A DNA stretch of 64,000 nt. Source: an uncultured Oscillospiraceae bacterium. GTDB lineage: Bacteria; Bacillota; Clostridia; Oscillospirales; Acutalibacteraceae. Positions 60,627 through 64,000 of the stretch are shown one piece after another. A program made the position numbers and the translations under genes. The stretch covers positions 12,676-76,675 of the forward strand of contig UQHH01000006.1 of assembly GCA_900540865.1 (NCBI GenBank). Reading direction: 5' to 3'. The notes beneath the pieces are model-generated. The model had not been told where the DNA came from, made no database searches, and worked only from the letters and a program-made list of their open reading frames with translations. Each line of letters begins with the position of its first letter. Positions within the stretch are counted from its first letter, which is position 1.

Positions 60627-61561
60627 AGCGTTATTCCCCCATATCTCACCGCCGTAAGCACCGCAATGCCCGCGGCGTTGTCGCTTGAAAATTCCGGCTG
60701 CGCAAACAGGGCGCCGAACTCCCGTTCAAACGATTTTCGGATGATATTATTCGACATGACGCCACCCGCATATAAAAGCGGCAGATTATCATACTGTTTT
60801 TGCAGCCGGACCGTCATTTCAAAAAGCGTCCGCCTGACCGATTCAATGCAAAACGCCGCGATATATTCCTTTGAGGCGCCCTGTAAAAGCAGGTTCCTGC
60901 ATTGGTTCTCCACACCGGAAAGGCAGCAGTCGCAGCCCCTCAGCGCGGTTTTTACCGTTATTTTTTCCTCACAGGCAGACGCGAGCCTTTCGAGCTCCAT
61001 TCCACACGGGAACGGAAGGCCCAGCATCACGCCGACCCGGTCGATTGCCTGCCCCGCGTTTAAGTCGAGCGTTTTTGCGGCAATGCGCGTGCGGAAAAGC
61101 TCTGTTTCGTCCGGTGTGACGTACAGGGCTTCCGTCGTCCCGCCGGAAATATGGAACGCTAAAAAAGGAGCGCAGAGTAAATCGAGACGGCCCGCGGAAT
61201 AAAGCGCTGCGGCCACATGGCCCTGCTGGTGTGAAAATTCATAAAGCGGAACATCCAAAACGAGCGAAAGCGTTTTCGCACAGCCCATTCCAACCGTAAA
61301 GCATGGCATATAGGAGCCTTCCTCTTGTCTGGGCCTTGCGGAAACGCCAATTGCTTCTATCTTATCGTTCAGCCGCGGCACCAGCCTTTCCATAACCCTT
61401 GGAAGCTGCTGCGTGTGATGGAAAACCGCGTCGCTTTGGCGAAGCCCGCATTCGCCGGGTTTAACAGGAAGGAGCATTTTTTCCTGTACGGCCTCGTTCT
61501 CCAGATAAGCGGCGCAGGAGGTCGTATAATTGCTGGTGTCTATGCCCAAAAAGGCGCTCAT
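60623..61561 (-). CDS. TsaD-like peptidase M22-family protein
   Basis: 312 residues, ASKHA fold: AFLGIDTSNYTTSCAAYLEN at the start and the metal site EFSHQQGHVAAALYSAG near residue 110. TsaD has HxEGH here; this protein has HQQGH, so it is a paralogue, not the main t6A enzyme. Such a copy is common between nusB and xseA in Clostridia and its role is unproven. The ATG overlaps the nusB stop (ATGA). Confidence 0.85.
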   Translation of the reverse strand: MSAFLGIDTSNYTTSCAAYLENEAVQEKMLLPVKPGECGLRQSDAVFHHTQQLPRVMERLVPRLNDKIEAIGVSARPRQEEGSYMPCFTVGMGCAKTLSLVLDVPLYEFSHQQGHVAAALYSAGRLDLLCAPFLAFHISGGTTEALYVTPDETELFRTRIAAKTLDLNAGQAIDRVGVMLGLPFPCGMELERLASACEEKITVKTALRGCDCCLSGVENQCRNLLLQGASKEYIAAFCIESVRRTLFEMTVRLQKQYDNLPLLYAGGVMSNNIIRKSFEREFGALFAQPEFSSDNAAGIAVLTAVRYGGITL

Positions 61562-62004
61562 TGGCCTTCCGCCTCCGCTGCCGGCCGGGCGGCGCGGGCG
61601 ACTGTTCCGAGCACGCCGTTTACAAAGGACGCGTCCTCAGGCGTGGAATATTTTTTAGAAAGGCGCACGGCCTCGCTCACCGCTACGCTTACCGGGTCTT
61701 TCGCGCCGGATTCCCCGTTTTGAAAAAGAATCTGGCAGACCGTCAGGCGCAAAATAGTAAGGCTTACCTTTGAAATGCGGTTCATCTTCCATCCCTTTGC
61801 GTTCGCTTCGATTACACGGTCGATTTCCTCCTTGTTTTCCAGCATCTGGTTGACAAGGCCGACCGCGAAGGGGTCGACCTGCTCGCCGCCGCAAAGCTGT
61901 GCGGCCTCTAAAATATCAGCAACCGAATCATCGGTAAAATTCGTTTCAAACGCAAGGATAAACGCCTGCTCCCTTGCCTGCCTACGCGAGATTGAGGATT
62001 CCAT
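61558..62004 (-). CDS. nusB: Transcription antitermination protein NusB
   Basis: 148 residues, all-helical NusB fold: RRQAREQAFILAFETNFTDD near the N-terminus and VAVSEAVRLSKKYSTPEDAS, FVNGVLGTVA near the end. NusB works with NusE in rRNA antitermination. The ATG follows GGTGGAGC. First gene of the long operon, directly downstream of a promoter at 62039-62066. Confidence 0.95.
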   Translation of the reverse strand: MESSISRRQAREQAFILAFETNFTDDSVADILEAAQLCGGEQVDPFAVGLVNQMLENKEEIDRVIEANAKGWKMNRISKVSLTILRLTVCQILFQNGESGAKDPVSVAVSEAVRLSKKYSTPEDASFVNGVLGTVARAARPAAEAEGQ

Positions 62005-62038
62005 AATGCTCCACCCTACCTTTATGTTTTATCTGATT

Positions 62039-62066
62039 ATTATACCATATTTTTGCATATAATCAA
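62039..62066 (-). promoter_or_regulatory. sigma-A promoter of the nusB-recN operon
   Basis: Minus-strand TTGATT (62061-62066), a 16-base spacer and TATAAT (62039-62044), 35 bases upstream of nusB. It should drive ten overlapping genes over about 9.4 kb. Confidence 0.75.
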
Positions 62067-62209
62067 GGGAACAGCGTTTAAATATACAAAATTCCCAAGG
62101 ATTCCCGCAAATGTAATTTAACGTTTTTACTGTACAAAAATTATACCTCTTTATATTACCATAAATTTGTGAACGGGCTGTGAAAGCTTTCCACAGAATT
62201 GATTTTTTG

Positions 62210-62238
62210 TTGTAATTGCGGCTGCCCGATGATATAAT
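62210..62238 (+). promoter_or_regulatory. sigma-A promoter of the CPBP-tadA unit
   Basis: TTGTAA (62210-62215), a 17-base spacer and TATAAT (62233-62238) preceded by TGA (extended -10), 35 bases upstream of the CPBP gene. Between it and the divergent nusB promoter I see nothing further. Confidence 0.75.
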
Positions 62239-62273
62239 ATTTTAAACTTTAATTTGTATGTGGATGTGATTAG

Positions 62274-63317
62274 ATGTATATGCCGCCGTATCCGTACGGT
62301 AACGCCTTTTATTATCCGGCCTATGACAGCGGTTATTTCAAGAAGGAGCAGGAAAGAAAGGCGCTGCGCTCCCTGTCGAACCGTTCCGGCGTCTCGCTGA
62401 TTATTGTGCTTGTGGCGTTTAATTTTGTTGCGACGCTGCTCAGCTTTTTTCTTATTTTCGGCGGAGGAGTCACGTATGACGGCGCCGGCGGTGTGGGTGA
62501 ATACGACCCGTCGATGTATTTCGCAATGCAGGGAATCGTCTCTATCCTCGGCATGTGTATTCCGGCGCTGATTTTATGTAAAACGGAGCGCACGCACCTG
62601 GACGATTTGATTCAGTTTCGCAGCAGGGTAAGCGTAAAACGGATTCTCGCGCTGCTTCCCGCCGGGCTTGCGGTCTTTATGTTTTCAAATTTCGCGGTGG
62701 AGCTGCTGCTGCAAAACCTTAAGGCAATCGGCCTGCCGTATGACCAGTCGAGCCTGTCGTTATCGACCGACGGCACCCTTTCCGCGAACATTTTATATGT
62801 AATTTCCGTCGCGTGCGTGCCTGCCTTTGTTGAGGAATTCTTATTCCGCGGCGTGCTGTTCGGCGCGCTGCGCAAATACGGCGACGGCTTTGCCATATTG
62901 ATTTCTTCCCTGCTGTTCGGCTTGATGCACGGCAACATCGTACAAATACCGTTTGCGTTTATCGGCGGGCTCGCACTTGCTTTCCTCGTAATGTACACCG
63001 GTTCGATTATCCCGGCGATGCTGCTGCATTTTGCAAACAATTTCTATGCCGTTATCGGCGATATTGTGACGACGCAGTTCGGCGCGCTCGTAGGAAATAT
63101 TTTTTATATTCTTATAATGGGCGTTACCCTGCTGCTTGCGCTTGTGGGCCTTTTCTTCCTGTCGAGGAAGGACAAGGGCTTGTTTCATATAGAAAAACCG
63201 GATTCCGCCCTGACGCTTAAAGAGCGGCTCAAAACCTTTTTCCTGACGCCGGGCGTCATTATCGCTGTCGTTTTGCTGATTGGGGAAGCCGCGCTGACCT
63301 GGGCGATGGTATCATGA
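62274..63317 (+). CDS. CPBP-family intramembrane metalloprotease
   Basis: 347 residues, about eight transmembrane helices. The CPBP motifs are present: VPAFVEEFLFRGVLFGAL (EExxxR, near residue 185), SSLLFGLMHGN (FxxxH) and AMLLHFANNFYAV (HxxxN). CPBP/Abi proteins are Rce1-like proteases; in Firmicutes some protect against bacteriocins or process peptides, but most are uncharacterised. The start follows GGATGTGAT. Its stop overlaps the tadA start (ATGA). Confidence 0.9.
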   Translation: MYMPPYPYGNAFYYPAYDSGYFKKEQERKALRSLSNRSGVSLIIVLVAFNFVATLLSFFLIFGGGVTYDGAGGVGEYDPSMYFAMQGIVSILGMCIPALILCKTERTHLDDLIQFRSRVSVKRILALLPAGLAVFMFSNFAVELLLQNLKAIGLPYDQSSLSLSTDGTLSANILYVISVACVPAFVEEFLFRGVLFGALRKYGDGFAILISSLLFGLMHGNIVQIPFAFIGGLALAFLVMYTGSIIPAMLLHFANNFYAVIGDIVTTQFGALVGNIFYILIMGVTLLLALVGLFFLSRKDKGLFHIEKPDSALTLKERLKTFFLTPGVIIAVVLLIGEAALTWAMVS

Positions 63318-63793
63318 ACAGCGACGAGCGGTTTATGAGGGAAGCGCTCCTGTGCGCGCGAGTTTCCGCCGAAAACGGCGAGGTTCCGGTCGGCGCGGTC
63401 GTCGTAAAAGACGGAACGGTTATATCGCGCGGGTACAACCGCAGGGAAGCAGATAAAAACGCGCTGTGCCACGCGGAGCTCGAGGCAATCAACGGCGCTT
63501 GCCGGGCGCTCGGCGGCTGGCGGCTGTGGCAGTGTGAGCTTTATGTTACGCTTGAGCCGTGCCCCATGTGCGCGGGCGCGATAATCAACGCGCGCATCAG
63601 GCGCGTGGTGTACGGCGCGAAAGACCCAAAGGCCGGTTCGTGCGGGTCGGTCGTCGACCTCTTTGAACTGCCCTTTAATCATAAGCCGCAGCTTACAAGC
63701 GGCGTTCTGGAGGAGGAATGCGCCGCTGTCCTCAAGGATTTCTTTCGGGAGCTGCGCGGAAAGGGGCCGTTTTCCGGCGCAAACGAGTCTTGA
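63314..63793 (+). CDS. tadA: tRNA adenosine(34) deaminase TadA
   Basis: 159 residues. The zinc site reads ALCHAELEAIN (HAE, near 55) and LEPCPMCAGAIINARI (PCxxC, near 80-90), and the fold includes VPVGAVVVKDGTVI. It converts adenosine to inosine at the anticodon wobble position of tRNA-Arg. In many Firmicutes the SRP RNA gene and dnaX follow tadA; neither is seen in the remaining 200 bases. Confidence 0.95.
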   Translation: MNSDERFMREALLCARVSAENGEVPVGAVVVKDGTVISRGYNRREADKNALCHAELEAINGACRALGGWRLWQCELYVTLEPCPMCAGAIINARIRRVVYGAKDPKAGSCGSVVDLFELPFNHKPQLTSGVLEEECAAVLKDFFRELRGKGPFSGANES

Positions 63794-63825
63794 TTTTTTA
63801 TGTTTTATTTATTAAAGCTTGTTTT

Positions 63826-63990
63826 TTGAAGTATACTGCTTCATGATTTTCTATAAATATTCTGCTTCTTGGAATCTTTCATAAACCTTTTTATGTTTCA
63901 TGAATCAAAAAGGGGGAACAGTTGCGGCTGTTCTCTCTTTTTTATTGAAGCATACTGCTTCTTGGAGTTCTTCATAAAACTCATTATGTT
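63826..63990. repeat. Three imperfect direct repeats of about 40 bases
   Basis: A unit close to TACTGCTTCTTGGA followed by TTTCATAAA and TTATGTT appears at 63826-63857 (shorter, divergent), 63857-63897 and 63945-63990. Two copies begin with GAAG-ATACT-CTTC or the like, able to form a small hairpin. A terminator (63916-63943) lies between copies two and three. The array may continue beyond the right edge. Confidence 0.6.
63916..63943 (+). terminator. Terminator after tadA
   Basis: GAACAG and CTGTTC form a 6-bp stem (6-base loop) followed by TCTCTTTTTTATT, about 120 bases past the tadA stop and within the repeat array. Confidence 0.65.
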
Positions 63991-64000
63991 AGGTCAAAAG

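Noticed and set aside
63826..63990. CRISPR array
   Set aside because: Only three imperfect copies, irregular spacing, a terminator between two of them and no cas genes.

Overview
The window is chromosomal DNA from an endospore-forming Gram-positive anaerobe, most likely class Clostridia (an Oscillospirales/Ruminococcaceae-like gut lineage). Evidence: the sporulation genes spoIIR, yabP, yabQ and a spoVB-type flippase; the yab/divIC cluster and the nusB-to-recN cluster in Firmicutes order; a perfect CIRCE element upstream of groESL; consensus sigma-A promoters; frequent TTG and GTG starts; and a secreted esterase carrying a duplicated type I dockerin. No rRNA, tRNA, CRISPR array, prophage or transposase is visible. 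The sequence is gene-dense, and many genes overlap by 1-20 bases.

Layout. 0.1-5.2 kb: a VanZ-like gene and a COG2426 membrane protein face away from each other across a palindrome, followed by two overlapping flavoprotein genes and a WYL regulator. 5.2-19.8 kb (minus strand): addA/addB, spoIIR, ispE, an aminotransferase, an Lrp-type regulator and nadE, then a two-gene polysaccharide locus (polymerase/ligase and priming sugar transferase). 19.9-21.6 kb: an RNA-rich island with almost no protein-coding capacity. It holds a candidate structured non-coding RNA of about 0.96 kb on the minus strand with its own near-perfect promoter and terminator, a DUF1292 gene with an operator-like promoter, and a probable 6S RNA. 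21.7-26 kb: a split TauE/SafE transporter, a divergent gpsA, a lipoprotein, a small-molecule kinase and a MerR regulator. 26-35.5 kb: groESL, the dockerin-esterase, an AraC regulator, azlCD, an rRNA methyltransferase, hpf, a transglutaminase-like protein and a nucleoside phosphorylase.

35.6-41.2 kb (minus strand) is the yabR-divIC-yabQ-yabP-rqcP-hup-mazG-spoVB cluster, linking ribosome quality control, division and spore cortex formation. 41.3-50.8 kb holds a uridine-kinase-like gene, hemZ, an MBL hydrolase, dtd, rel and recJ. A small accessory insertion (a toroid-like protein, a frameshifted ridA and a TfoX C-terminal domain protein) sits between dtd and rel. 51-52.6 kb is an AT-richer accessory patch with a P-loop/GNAT fusion and a stand-alone GNAT. 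52.6-62 kb is one tightly overlapped operon, nusB-(M22)-xseA-xseB-ispA-dxs-tlyA-nadK-argR-recN, read leftward from a promoter at about 62.05 kb. A CPBP protease and tadA read rightward to the edge, where imperfect direct repeats flank a terminator.

The most interesting signals are the large candidate ncRNA (about 19.91-20.87 kb), the nadE leader with a promoter-proximal terminator, and the spoIIR promoter embedded in a terminator arm. All assignments come from reading the sequence and recalling families; no database search was run.
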